A DNA stretch of 64,000 nucleotides, from assembly GCF_033100395.1 (NCBI RefSeq), contig NZ_JAWLVJ010000009.1, forward strand, positions 1 to 64,000. Reading direction: 5' to 3'. This document shows positions 52,082 through 60,630 of the stretch, one piece after another; within the stretch, counting starts at the first letter, position 1; every line of letters begins with the position of its first letter. The DNA comes from Terasakiella sp033100395. GTDB taxonomy: Bacteria > Pseudomonadota > Alphaproteobacteria > Rhodospirillales > Terasakiellaceae. The position numbers were made by a program, and so were the translations under genes. Below the pieces are notes generated by a model. The model was not told the DNA's origin and searched no databases. It saw only the letters and a list, made by a program, of their open reading frames with translations.

Positions 52082-53323
52082 ATGAGCGTTCGGACCACAA
52101 CGCTGGACAGCGGCCTGCGCATTGTCACAGATCATATGGCATCGGTTGAATCCGTATCGGTCGGTGCATGGGTGGAAGTTGGCGCACGTCATGAAACACC
52201 TGACGTAAACGGCATTTCCCATTTTCTGGAACATATGGCGTTCAAGGGAACGACGACCCGTTCTGCACAGGATCTGGCTGAAGAGATTGAAAATGTCGGC
52301 GGGCATATCAATGCCTATACGTCACGTGAAAATACCGCTTATTACGCCAAGGTGCTGAAAGATGATCTCGGTCTGGCGGTGGATGTAATCTCAGACATCC
52401 TGCAAAATTCCGTCATGGAAGCAGAAGAGCTGGAACGCGAACGCGGCGTCATCCTGCAGGAAATTTTGCAGGCCAATGACACGCCTGACGATATCATTTT
52501 TGATCATTTCCAGCTGGCCGCTTATCCGGATCAGGCCATTGGTCGTCCCGTGCTGGGTGAAGCGGATATCGTGAAATCATTGTCGCGCGATGTGATCATG
52601 GATTACATGCATAACAATTATGCGGCGTCCAACATGGTCGTGAGTGCCGCAGGTAATGTGAATCATGACAAGCTCGTCGCCATGGTGGCGGATAAGTTTG
52701 CGGACCTGAAACCAAGTGCCGATGTGGTTGCGGACCCAAGCCGTTATGTCGGCGGTGATTTCATCGAAACTCGCCCAAGCCTGGAACAGGTCCATGTGGT
52801 CGCAGGCTTTGATGGTGTGCGTTATGATGATCCCGGTTTTTATAGCTTAAGCGTGTTGTCCACTTTGTTTGGTGGCGGTATGTCGTCGCGCCTGTTTCAG
52901 GAAATTCGTGAAAAACGCGGGCTGGTTTATTCCATCTATAGCTTTGTTTCGGCTTATGATGACGGCGGTATGCTGGGCATTTATGCAGGTACAGGTCCAG
53001 ACGATGTGGCCGAGCTTGTCCCGGTGATGGTGGATGAGATCAAAAAGGTTTGCACAGAAGTCTCAGAAGATGAAGTCAACCGTGCACGTGCCCAGTTGAA
53101 ATCCAGCATCCTGATGTCTATGGAAAGCACGTCCACGCGGTGCGAACAACTGGCGCGTCAGATGATCGTCTTTAAACGCCCGGTTCCGGCCGATGAAGTT
53201 GTGGCAAAAATCGATCAGATCGATGTTGCAGCGGTGCAAAATGTTGCGCAGCAAATCTTTGCAACAAAGCCGACGCTGGCGGTGCTGGGTCCGATCACGG
53301 AACTGCCAGAGTTCAAGATTTAA
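52082..53323 (+). CDS. M16-family metallopeptidase (mitochondrial processing peptidase-like)
   Basis: The 413-residue zinc peptidase has the inverted motif His47-x-x-Glu50-His51 (HFLEH), with the third ligand Glu127, 76 residues on (ERERGVILQE), matching the M16B pattern. FSYREKRGLVYS-like EIREKRGLVYSIYSF is also present. Its start touches the thrC stop, an arrangement common in this group. It presumably degrades or processes peptides; the natural substrate is not known. It overlaps the convergent EamA gene by 11 bases. Confidence 0.93.
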   Translation: MSVRTTTLDSGLRIVTDHMASVESVSVGAWVEVGARHETPDVNGISHFLEHMAFKGTTTRSAQDLAEEIENVGGHINAYTSRENTAYYAKVLKDDLGLAVDVISDILQNSVMEAEELERERGVILQEILQANDTPDDIIFDHFQLAAYPDQAIGRPVLGEADIVKSLSRDVIMDYMHNNYAASNMVVSAAGNVNHDKLVAMVADKFADLKPSADVVADPSRYVGGDFIETRPSLEQVHVVAGFDGVRYDDPGFYSLSVLSTLFGGGMSSRLFQEIREKRGLVYSIYSFVSAYDDGGMLGIYAGTGPDDVAELVPVMVDEIKKVCTEVSEDEVNRARAQLKSSILMSMESTSTRCEQLARQMIVFKRPVPADEVVAKIDQIDVAAVQNVAQQIFATKPTLAVLGPITELPEFKI

Positions 53324-54224
53324 CGGCCAGCCAGACACCGATACTGGCAATCACCATCCCCGCAACCGCGATTAGGCCCAAAGCTTCCCCGAACAGGAAA
53401 AAGGCTTCAAGTGCGGTGACGGGGGGGACCAGGTAGAACATACTTGCAACCTTCGATGCCGCGCCCTGTTTGATCATCCACATCAACAGGCTGATGGCTC
53501 CGAACGAGGGTACAAAGATCAGCCAGAAAAGTGCAAAGATAAATTCTCCGGTCCAGTTAACCACCATCGTATCAAAGCTGAAGGCAAGCACACCGTATGC
53601 AATGGCAGCAGCGGCATACTGAATGAAAGTCCCGCTCATCAACGGCATGTCGGTGCAGTATTTTTTCTGATAGAGCGAGCTGGCGGTGATGGAGAGTACG
53701 GCAAAGATAGAACAGACAACAGCTGCCAATCCAAAGCCTTCGAACAGATCACCTGATTGCAGGTCCAGTTTTTCGCTCAGGACCAGGACAACCCCGATCA
53801 GGCCCAGAACGAGTCCGGCCCATTGCAAAGATTTGACTTTTTCACCGAGGATCGGTTGGGCGGCGAAGGCGGTCAAAAGGGGTTGCAGGCCAGCGATCAG
53901 GGCAACAAGCCCCGCAGGCATCCCCATGGCGATGGCGGTGAAAACCCCACCCAGATAACCCACATGGATCAACAAGCCGGAAAAAGCCACATGGCTGCTT
54001 AAGCGCCAGGTGCTTGGCCAGCTTTTTCTAAGCAACAGCAGGACAGCCAGCAAAATCAGGCTGGTCAGAACCATGCGGATAAACAGAAAGGTATAGGGTT
54101 CGGCATAAGGCAGGCCGAACTTTGCCCCGATGAAGCCAGTGCTCCATAAAAAAACGAAGATGACGGGGATAAATTTTGTCAAAGTTCGATATTGCCGACT
54201 TCGCGGTAAACGTTTTGCAGACAA
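53313..54224 (-). CDS. EamA/DMT-family transporter
   Basis: Up to 303 residues with ten membrane helices in two EamA repeats (first begins IPVIFVFLWSTGFIGAKFGL, second LAAVVCSIFAVLSITASSLYQ). Such proteins export small metabolites. The start is uncertain: ATG at 54224 is inside the small upstream gene; a TTG at 54182 overlaps that gene's stop (TTGA) and begins directly before the first helix. Confidence 0.88.
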   Translation of the reverse strand: MSAKRLPRSRQYRTLTKFIPVIFVFLWSTGFIGAKFGLPYAEPYTFLFIRMVLTSLILLAVLLLLRKSWPSTWRLSSHVAFSGLLIHVGYLGGVFTAIAMGMPAGLVALIAGLQPLLTAFAAQPILGEKVKSLQWAGLVLGLIGVVLVLSEKLDLQSGDLFEGFGLAAVVCSIFAVLSITASSLYQKKYCTDMPLMSGTFIQYAAAAIAYGVLAFSFDTMVVNWTGEFIFALFWLIFVPSFGAISLLMWMIKQGAASKVASMFYLVPPVTALEAFFLFGEALGLIAVAGMVIASIGVWLAVKS

Positions 54225-54370
54225 CCTGCCGCTTCCGCGTCGCCATCTTTATGGCGGTTTTCCAGAACGCGCACACAAGCCTGGGCAATTGCCTGAATTT
54301 CAACGGTATCCAGTTCGTCAAAAAAAAGCTGCGGGTTGGTTCTCAGGCCGATGATAAAGGGGTTAGACAT
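54179..54370 (-). CDS. Small hypothetical protein upstream of the EamA transporter
   Basis: The 63-residue protein is acidic and soluble (MSNPFIIGLRTNPQLFFDE, then QAIAQACVRVLENRHKDGD). No Shine-Dalgarno is obvious. It overlaps or abuts the EamA gene, as small coupled genes do. Family not recognised. Confidence 0.5.
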   Translation of the reverse strand: MSNPFIIGLRTNPQLFFDELDTVEIQAIAQACVRVLENRHKDGDAEAAGCLQNVYREVGNIEL

Positions 54371-54514
54371 GGGATTTACGTAATTCCTAGATGTAACATT
54401 TGCATCAATCTAAATTTTTTTATTGGAAAAAGAAAGAGGCAACTATCTCGCACTTGCACAAAGAGGGGCGCTGGCCTACCATTCAACCTCAGGATTTGGC
54501 ATATGGGGGACGTT

Positions 54515-55354
54515 ATGAGCGTTGAGATTTACACCAAAACCGATTGCATTTTTTGTCAGAAAGCAAAAGAGCTGTTTAAAGAGCAGGAAATTCCCTACAC
54601 AGAAATTGATGCGAGCTCGGTCGATACGTTTCGCGAAATGCAGGAACGTTTGCCTGGCGTTGCCACCGTTCCGCAGATTATCATTGATGGGCACCATATC
54701 GGTGGATATGACGTGCTGGAAGCGCATCAGAATGCTATCTTTAAAAAGTATCAATCAAACCTGAAGCTAAAGGAAGATGCCATGCCTTTCAAAGGAAGTC
54801 AGACAGAAAAGAATGTGTTGGCCGCGTTCGTCAATGAAACGGTGGGCCGGGCGCGCTATGAAATGTTTTCAAAGAAAGCGCGTAAAGAAGGATATGTGCA
54901 GATATCCGATATCTTTCAGGAAACCGCCAATCAGGAAAAGGCGCATGCCAGCCGACTTTATAAGTTTCTGGAAGGCGGCGACGTAGAAATCACCGCAACT
55001 TTCCCGGCAGGCGGCAATGGGACGACAGAAGAAAATTTGCGTGCGGCGGCGGGTGGGGAAGCCCATGAACATGAAGATATGTACCCGGAATTTCGCCAGG
55101 TTGCGATTAAGGAAGGGTTTGATGATATCGCTGATGTTTTCGAAGCCATCATGGTCGCCGAAGTCCAGCATGGAAAACGCTTTCTGGAACTCGCAGAAAA
55201 TATTAAAGAGGGTCGTGTCTTTAAACGCGATGAGCCTACCAAATGGCGCTGTCGTAACTGTGGCTTCGTTCATTCAGGGACCGATGCCCCTGATGAATGC
55301 CCGGCCTGCGCACATCCCCAAGCGCATTTTGAGGAACTGGGCGAGAACTGGTGA
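54515..55354 (+). CDS. Glutaredoxin-rubrerythrin fusion protein
   Basis: One continuous frame of 279 residues. Residues 1-85 are a glutaredoxin (active site CIFC, Cys11/Cys14; TVPQIIIDGHHIGGYD). From Met90 follows a complete rubrerythrin: ferritin-like di-iron helices (NETVGRARYEMF, QETANQEKAH, EVQHGKRFLEL) and a C-terminal rubredoxin (RCRNCGFVHSG, CPACAHPQAHFEEL). Rubrerythrins reduce peroxide using electrons passed through rubredoxin. An internal AAGGAAG with 5-base spacing precedes the Met90 ATG at 54782, so separate 190-residue rubrerythrin may also be made. GGGGGA precedes the outer start. Confidence 0.85.
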   Translation: MSVEIYTKTDCIFCQKAKELFKEQEIPYTEIDASSVDTFREMQERLPGVATVPQIIIDGHHIGGYDVLEAHQNAIFKKYQSNLKLKEDAMPFKGSQTEKNVLAAFVNETVGRARYEMFSKKARKEGYVQISDIFQETANQEKAHASRLYKFLEGGDVEITATFPAGGNGTTEENLRAAAGGEAHEHEDMYPEFRQVAIKEGFDDIADVFEAIMVAEVQHGKRFLELAENIKEGRVFKRDEPTKWRCRNCGFVHSGTDAPDECPACAHPQAHFEELGENW

Positions 55355-55358
55355 TGTT

Positions 55359-55418
55359 CCCCGGCGCAGGCCGGGGTCTCTTTAATTAGGGGGAAGAGGT
55401 CCCGGCCTGAGCCGGGAC
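55359..55418. repeat. Two CCCGGC-type palindromes after the fusion gene
   Basis: CCCCGGC-GCAG-GCCGGGG (55359-55376) and GTCCCGGC-CTGA-GCCGGGAC (55399-55418) are perfect hairpins, related to the copy at 8553. They separate convergent genes and may terminate both. Confidence 0.7.
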
Positions 55419-55434
55419 ACGGTGTTTGTTGGGC

Positions 55435-57057
55435 TTACTTCACCCCACTTACCCGTTTCACCGCATTGACAAAACGGTTTAGCGTCTGGGAGATCTCGCC
55501 GCGTTCCAGCATGATCTCGATCAGGTGGAAATGGCGGGTGTCGTTTACGGCTGTGTCCAGTGCATCCACCAGTTCTTTCTTGGTGGTGACGCGCGTGCCA
55601 ATGCCGCCCATGGGCTCAGCCATTTTGGCAAAGCCCCAGTCGTCCAGATCGTGATAGTCAGGGCCAGGCTGGAAGGTGCGCAGCATTTCCCAGCTGCGGT
55701 TGTTAAACAGCAGGACGATGGGGTTCCAGCCATACTGACGACAGTTGCCCAGTTCCCACCCGGTCATTTGGAAAGCCCCATCACCGACCATAATCAAAGG
55801 ACGTTTGCCCGATGTGGCCTGAATACCCAGTCCCGCAGGCACCCCCGGCCCCATGGAGGCATAATAGCCGGGTGCAATCAGCGCCGTATTTTCAATATCC
55901 ATGGCGGTAAATAGACAGTCGCCCATATCAGAAGCAATGGGCATGCGGCCATGTTCAGCAAACATGTCATTGACGGCACAGGCTACATTGGTCGGTGTGA
56001 TGGGGCTGTCATCCGCGATAAGTTTTTTCGGATATTCAGGGGCAGGGTACTTCTTGGCATCACCCAGGGGCTTGGCCAATTCGATCATGGCTTCGATCAA
56101 GGCTTCCAGCGGCAAATTTGGATAGTGATGATGGGCAAAACTGACTTCGCGATCAAAGGCGTGAACAACAGCGCGCATGTCGATCTCGCGCTTGGAAACA
56201 CCAAAGTTGGTATCAGACAGGATCACGCCCAGCATCAACAGGCCATCGGATCGTTCCACCGTTTTGCGGATATCATCTGTGCCGGCAAGGCCCAGATAAG
56301 TGCCGATCAGGGGTGCATCTGTATTTGCCAGAATGCCACGGGCCATGAAAGAGGTGACAACCGGAACCCCGAGCATGGAGGCCAGTTCCCCCAGTTTATC
56401 TTCCAGTCCAAAGCGGCGCACTTCTACACCTGCCATGATGCAAGGGGATTTGGCGGCTTTTAGATGTTCCAGCACTTCTTCAGCACAGGCACGTGCTGCA
56501 TCCATATCTTCGCAGCTGGGCTGGAAGGCGGGCACGGGGTCAACATCTTCGGCCACCATGTCGCGTGGCAGCTCAATATAGACAGGGCGAGATTGTTCGA
56601 TACAGGTGTCCAGCACTTCGGCGATCAGTTTCGGAGCCGTTTTGGCATCATCCAGAATGACTTGCGCGCAAGTGATCTCTTCAAAAATCTTGAATTGGGA
56701 ATCGATACGTTTGACCTGGTGGTGTAGACCAAGGCCACGCTGGCTTTCCAGTTTGCCGGGTGCACCGGAGATCACGACAAGAGGGGATTTTTCCACATAG
56801 GCCTGGGCCACCGGGTTGACCATATTTAGCGCACCTGCCCCGTAAGTCACCGCAGCGACACCAAGGCGGGAATTAAAGCGGCCTGCTGCGTCTGCTGCAA
56901 AACCAACGCCGGGTTCGTGGCTCATGGTGTAAAGGGGAAGAACTTTTGTGTCTTCCAGGATTTTGAAATAGGGAAGGGCGAAATCGCCTGGAATTCCAAA
57001 AACTTCGCGTGCGCCACGGTCTTTAAGTGCGGTGAAAAGTGCCTCTGCTAACAACAT
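55435..57057 (-). CDS. ppdC/ipdC: Phenylpyruvate/indolepyruvate decarboxylase
   Basis: The 540-residue thiamine-pyrophosphate enzyme has the catalytic Glu48 (SHEPGVGFAADA) and the TPP-binding GDGAFQMTGWELGN ... FNNRSWE. The N-terminus (LLAEALFTALKDRGAREVFGIPGDFALPYF) is very similar to the Azospirillum ipdC/ppdC product as I recall it. It would convert indole- or phenylpyruvate to the aldehyde, a step toward indole-3-acetate or phenylacetate. The next gene is a GcvA-like regulator; a palindrome at 57079 lies in its promoter. Confidence 0.85.
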   Translation of the reverse strand: MLLAEALFTALKDRGAREVFGIPGDFALPYFKILEDTKVLPLYTMSHEPGVGFAADAAGRFNSRLGVAAVTYGAGALNMVNPVAQAYVEKSPLVVISGAPGKLESQRGLGLHHQVKRIDSQFKIFEEITCAQVILDDAKTAPKLIAEVLDTCIEQSRPVYIELPRDMVAEDVDPVPAFQPSCEDMDAARACAEEVLEHLKAAKSPCIMAGVEVRRFGLEDKLGELASMLGVPVVTSFMARGILANTDAPLIGTYLGLAGTDDIRKTVERSDGLLMLGVILSDTNFGVSKREIDMRAVVHAFDREVSFAHHHYPNLPLEALIEAMIELAKPLGDAKKYPAPEYPKKLIADDSPITPTNVACAVNDMFAEHGRMPIASDMGDCLFTAMDIENTALIAPGYYASMGPGVPAGLGIQATSGKRPLIMVGDGAFQMTGWELGNCRQYGWNPIVLLFNNRSWEMLRTFQPGPDYHDLDDWGFAKMAEPMGGIGTRVTTKKELVDALDTAVNDTRHFHLIEIMLERGEISQTLNRFVNAVKRVSGVK

Positions 57058-57078
57058 GAATAAAGCCTCGATCTATTT

Positions 57079-57092
57079 GTTTCATTTGAAAC
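57079..57092. promoter_or_regulatory. GTTTC-N4-GAAAC palindrome before ppdC
   Basis: GTTTC-ATTT-GAAAC is a perfect inverted repeat 22 bases before the ppdC start and next to a TATAGTAT stretch. It has the same half-sites and spacing as the site at 16778 before the importer/ligase operon. Confidence 0.5.
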
Positions 57093-57123
57093 TATAGTAT
57101 CAGAGAGTTGTTGTAATATGGGA

Positions 57124-58032
57124 TTAAATTTTCGGACTTTCTGATAATAACCAATCACGAAATGCCTTGATTTTGAACCTTTCTATCGCATCTTCGGGGC
57201 AAACAAAGTAATAGGCGACTTGTGATTTGATGGCATGATCAAACAGACGAACGAGTCGTCCTGCGTTTAGTTCATTCTGGATCAAGGCAGACCGCCCAAG
57301 GGCGACGCCTTCCCCGGCGATACAGGATTGCATTACCATATGTGTGTGGGAAAATTTAGGCCCGCGGGTGTGGTCCACACCTTTGACACCCGCTTCTTCC
57401 AGCCAGTATTTCCAGGCAAGATGGCGTTCAGCCTCGCTGATAATGGCATAGTCATGCAAGAGCACATGCCCCTTCAGGCCATCTGTGGAGGCAAGAGAAG
57501 GGTGCTTTTCAAGATAGTAGGGGGAGCAAACGGGAAAGACGTCTTCTTCCAGAAATTTTTCCTTGTAGATATCCGGCCAGCCGCCCATTCCATAGCGAAT
57601 GGTGCAGTCCACATCGTCTTGATTAAAGTCGATCACTTTGTCATCGGCAGAAATCCGAATATCAATATCGGGATATGCAGCTGAGAAATTTTGCAGACGA
57701 GGCACCAGCCAGAGCGAGGCAAAGGACGGCATGACCGAGACAGTCAGCACGCCACTGGTATCTGATTTATGAAGGGCCTGGGTGGCGCGTGCCAGCTGAT
57801 CAAGTGCGTCACGCACGTCGGGAAAGTACTTTTGTCCCTCATCTGTCAGCATCAAAGCGCGGTTCAATCGCTTGAAAAGCTTTATGCCCAAGTGTTCTTC
57901 CAAAGATTTAACCTGATGGCTGACGGCAGCTTGCGTAACGAACAATTCATCTGCTGCCCGGGTGAAACTGAGGTGACGCGCGGCTGCTTCAAAGGCACGA
58001 AGGGCATTGAGTGGGGGGAGCTTGCGGGCCAT
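57124..58032 (-). CDS. GcvA-like LysR-family regulator
   Basis: The 302-residue LysR protein has an N-terminal winged HTH (MARKLPPLNALRAFEAAARH, SFTRAADELFVTQAAVSHQ) nearly identical in pattern to GcvA, and a LysR substrate domain (about 90-300) with GcvA-like CSPYYLEKHPS and GEGVALGRSALIQNEL. In E. coli, GcvA controls glycine cleavage and binds CTAAT; that motif is found at 58057-58075. No gcv genes are in the window. It may regulate the divergent DUF1127/EamA pair or ppdC. Confidence 0.9.
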   Translation of the reverse strand: MARKLPPLNALRAFEAAARHLSFTRAADELFVTQAAVSHQVKSLEEHLGIKLFKRLNRALMLTDEGQKYFPDVRDALDQLARATQALHKSDTSGVLTVSVMPSFASLWLVPRLQNFSAAYPDIDIRISADDKVIDFNQDDVDCTIRYGMGGWPDIYKEKFLEEDVFPVCSPYYLEKHPSLASTDGLKGHVLLHDYAIISEAERHLAWKYWLEEAGVKGVDHTRGPKFSHTHMVMQSCIAGEGVALGRSALIQNELNAGRLVRLFDHAIKSQVAYYFVCPEDAIERFKIKAFRDWLLSESPKI

Positions 58033-58056
58033 TGTTTCGATACAATCCTGTTTTTC

Positions 58057-58075
58057 AGATTAGATTTTCTAATCT
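58057..58075. promoter_or_regulatory. LysR-type operator with CTAAT motif
   Basis: AGATTAGA-TTT-TCTAATCT is a perfect inverted repeat containing T-N11-A and the CTAAT sequence known from GcvA binding sites. It is 25 bases before the GcvA-like start and 105 bases before the divergent DUF1127 gene, so it fits autoregulation plus activation. Confidence 0.65.
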
Positions 58076-58179
58076 ATTGTAGCAAAAAAGCTCGTTTGTA
58101 AATACTTAAAAAGACGCGTAAAACGAAACCATAAGAGGCGCGCCTCTGCTGTTTTAACTCCTAATGTGATGAGGAAATT

Positions 58180-58413
58180 ATGTCAGTAGAGACTCTGAAC
58201 AACTTTCAGCTCAACACTTGTGCAGCTGAAGAAAAAGTACAAATCCAAGCAAAAGCAGGCATTCTGGCGCTTGTGCAAACCTTTGAGACATGGGTTGAAC
58301 GTTACAAAAGCCGCCGGGCTTTGGCGAAGCTGGATGACCGTCTGCTTCAGGACGTTGGTATGTCCGCAGCTGACGTTTATGCGGAAACGCAAAAGCCATT
58401 TTGGGTAAAATAA
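58180..58413 (+). CDS. DUF1127 (YjiS-like) small protein
   Basis: The 77-residue protein has the DUF1127 core RRALAKLDDRLLQDVGMSAADVYAE near the C-terminus and a basic/aromatic segment before it. Such proteins in Rhizobiales/Rhodospirillales take part in RNA and phosphate-stress responses and can be very abundant. It lies upstream of the EamA gene by 16 bases and downstream of the LysR operator. Confidence 0.9.
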   Translation: MSVETLNNFQLNTCAAEEKVQIQAKAGILALVQTFETWVERYKSRRALAKLDDRLLQDVGMSAADVYAETQKPFWVK

Positions 58414-58429
58414 AGTAATAGGTGAACCG

Positions 58430-59344
58430 ATGACCAATGCGGTCCTCTATATTGTGACGGTGCTGATCTGGGGATCGACCTGGTTGGCGATCAAATACCA
58501 ACTTGGCACTGTCGCGGTAGAAGTTTCTATCGCTTATCGTTTCGCGCTGGCTGCGGTGATCCTGTTGCTTTACTGCATGGTGACGAAGAAATCCCTGCGC
58601 TTTGATCTGAAAACTCATTTCTGGATGGCTATGTTGGGCCTGTGTCTGTTCAGCGGGAACTATCTGTTCATGTATACCGCGACAGGTCACATTACCTCAG
58701 GCCTTGTCAGTGTGGGTTTCTGTTCTATGGTGGTGATGAATATCATCTTAAGCCGCCTGTTCTTTGGCACGGACATCAGTGCACGTGTCCTGATGGGGGC
58801 TTTCCTCGGCATGAGCGGGATTTTCATGGTCTTCTGGCCGGAAGTGAAAAATTTTGATCTGTCCGATACCGGTGTTTATGGCCTCAGCCTCGTGCTGATT
58901 GGGACGCTGTTTGCATCATGTGGCAATATGGTGTCGTCGCGCAATCAGAAAAGCGGTGTGTCGGTCATGCAGGCCAATGCCTGGGGCATGGCCTATGGGG
59001 CGGTGTTTATCGCGCTGTTTGCCCTGGCGCGCGGTCAGGAATTTACCTTTGATCCGAGCTTTGATTATATCTGGTCGCTGTTGTATCTCGCGCTCTTTGG
59101 TTCTGTCATCGCCTTTGGCAGCTATTTGACGCTGTTGGGCAATATTGGGCCGGAAAAAGCGGTTTATTCCATCGTTCTCTTCCCCTTGGTTGCCCTGACC
59201 CTATCCACCATGTTTGAAGGCTATCACTGGCCTGTAGAAGCTGTCGTTGGTGTGCCGCTGGTTTTGTGGGGGAATGTGTTGGTTCTGAGCAAGCCTGGGA
59301 TGTTTCGCCGCTTTAAGGGAACGCTCGCTTATAAGCAGCCTTAA
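58430..59344 (+). CDS. EamA/DMT-family transporter
   Basis: The 304-residue, ten-helix transporter starts TNAVLYIVTVLIWGSTWLAIKYQ, the typical EamA entry with the conserved GSTW. The second repeat starts LSLVLIGTLFASCGNMVSSRNQ. Substrate unknown; many exporters of amino acids or cofactors belong here. It is co-transcribed with the DUF1127 gene and likely under the LysR regulator. It overlaps the convergent gene by 32 bases. Confidence 0.9.
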   Translation: MTNAVLYIVTVLIWGSTWLAIKYQLGTVAVEVSIAYRFALAAVILLLYCMVTKKSLRFDLKTHFWMAMLGLCLFSGNYLFMYTATGHITSGLVSVGFCSMVVMNIILSRLFFGTDISARVLMGAFLGMSGIFMVFWPEVKNFDLSDTGVYGLSLVLIGTLFASCGNMVSSRNQKSGVSVMQANAWGMAYGAVFIALFALARGQEFTFDPSFDYIWSLLYLALFGSVIAFGSYLTLLGNIGPEKAVYSIVLFPLVALTLSTMFEGYHWPVEAVVGVPLVLWGNVLVLSKPGMFRRFKGTLAYKQP

Positions 59345-60017
59345 AAGCCGCCACGATTTCGGGTGGAGTGTCTTTACTGAGTGCAAAATAAAGCGGGCGT
59401 GAAATTTCTTTGAGGTGCAAAGCCGGCACGAGCGCATCAGATGGCAGGTTCAGTTTTTCCAGGCGATGGGTCATAGAATCAAGGTCGGTTGGCAACAGGT
59501 CAATTCTGTTGCTCAAGATCATGCGAATGCCTGTTTCTTCATTGGTGATGGGTGTGGTTTTGATTTGGTTTTTGCGTAGATATTCGCCTTTTACATCTTT
59601 TGCCAGAGTGGCGATCTTGTAATTACGGGCATCAGCCAATTGCGTCAGGTTGATATCATCACGTTTTTTCAAACGAAAGAGATAGACATCAAAATCAACA
59701 ATTTCTCCGATCCAGTGAAACAGGTCTTCGCGTTCCGGTGTGCGTGCAACGGAAAAAAGTGCGGTGTTGGGCTGATTGGTTGCGATGGTATAGGCGCGCG
59801 CCCAAGGGTAGACTTTGATGTCGGGATAGAATTTTAATTCTGCCAGAATTTTGCGAGCCTGATTAACAGCAACACCCTGGGCACTGCCGTTTTCCAGATA
59901 GCTGTAGGGTTCATAGAAAGAGGTAATGACTTTGATTTTGGAGAAATCAGGTCCGGCCTCCACTTTTGAAAAAGTCAGGCTTGAAAGCATGAGGACAAAT
60001 ATAAAAAGCAGTCTCAA
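59313..60017 (-). CDS. Periplasmic substrate-binding protein of the SBP_bac_3 type
   Basis: The 234-residue precursor has a signal peptide (MRLLFIFVLMLSSLTFSKVEA) and a type 2 periplasmic binding fold (KIKVITSFYEPYSYLENG, WARAYTIATNQPNTALFSVARTPERE). There are no ABC transporter genes beside it, so it is a single-domain, orphan binding protein, possibly a sensor partner. It is expressed from its own promoter near 60040. Confidence 0.85.
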   Translation of the reverse strand: MRLLFIFVLMLSSLTFSKVEAGPDFSKIKVITSFYEPYSYLENGSAQGVAVNQARKILAELKFYPDIKVYPWARAYTIATNQPNTALFSVARTPEREDLFHWIGEIVDFDVYLFRLKKRDDINLTQLADARNYKIATLAKDVKGEYLRKNQIKTTPITNEETGIRMILSNRIDLLPTDLDSMTHRLEKLNLPSDALVPALHLKEISRPLYFALSKDTPPEIVAAFKAAYKRAFP

Positions 60018-60135
60018 AGTTTCCTCGATTCTATCTATTGGTTCTACTAAAACTATAATAAGAAACCTCTAAGATAGAAAGTCAAAATAATTCAATTTAC
60101 ATGATGAAAAAGTAGTAGAATAGAAGGTCAAGCTA

Positions 60136-60630
60136 ATGGACAAATCGTATTTCGCACAATTGGCACATTACAACATTTGGGCAAATAGGCGCGTCTATGA
60201 TGTGGTTGCGACCATATCAGAGGAAGAGTTTAAACTGGATTGTGATGTCTTTTTCAAATCCATTTGCGGCACGTTGAACCATATCTTGGTCGGCGATATT
60301 GTTTGGTTGGCCCGTCTGGAAGGCACGCCACGTATGGATTTAAAGTTGAATGATATTCTGCATGAAGGTTTTGCCGCCCTCTGGCAGGCGCGAAAAGATC
60401 AGGATGCGAAAATCCTGTCGTTCTGTGAGGGACTGGAAGAAGCCTTTCTGGAAACGGACCTGCAGTATAAATCCATCATCAGTGGCGAATATGAAGCTCC
60501 GGTCAAGATGATCCTGGGCCATATGTTTAACCATCAGACACATCATCGCGGTCATGTCCATGCCGCGCTCACCCGCCTGAGCAAACCGACACCGGACATT
60601 GACCTGATTTATTATACCTTGGGCTGTTAA
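60136..60630 (+). CDS. DinB-family protein
   Basis: The 164-residue four-helix protein has the three metal-binding His: GTLNHILVGD, then FNHQTHHRGHVHAAL. DinB/YfiT-like proteins are putative thiol transferases or metal-dependent hydrolases; the substrate is unknown. Its stop overlaps the convergent quinone reductase end by 4 bases. Confidence 0.9.
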   Translation: MDKSYFAQLAHYNIWANRRVYDVVATISEEEFKLDCDVFFKSICGTLNHILVGDIVWLARLEGTPRMDLKLNDILHEGFAALWQARKDQDAKILSFCEGLEEAFLETDLQYKSIISGEYEAPVKMILGHMFNHQTHHRGHVHAALTRLSKPTPDIDLIYYTLGC

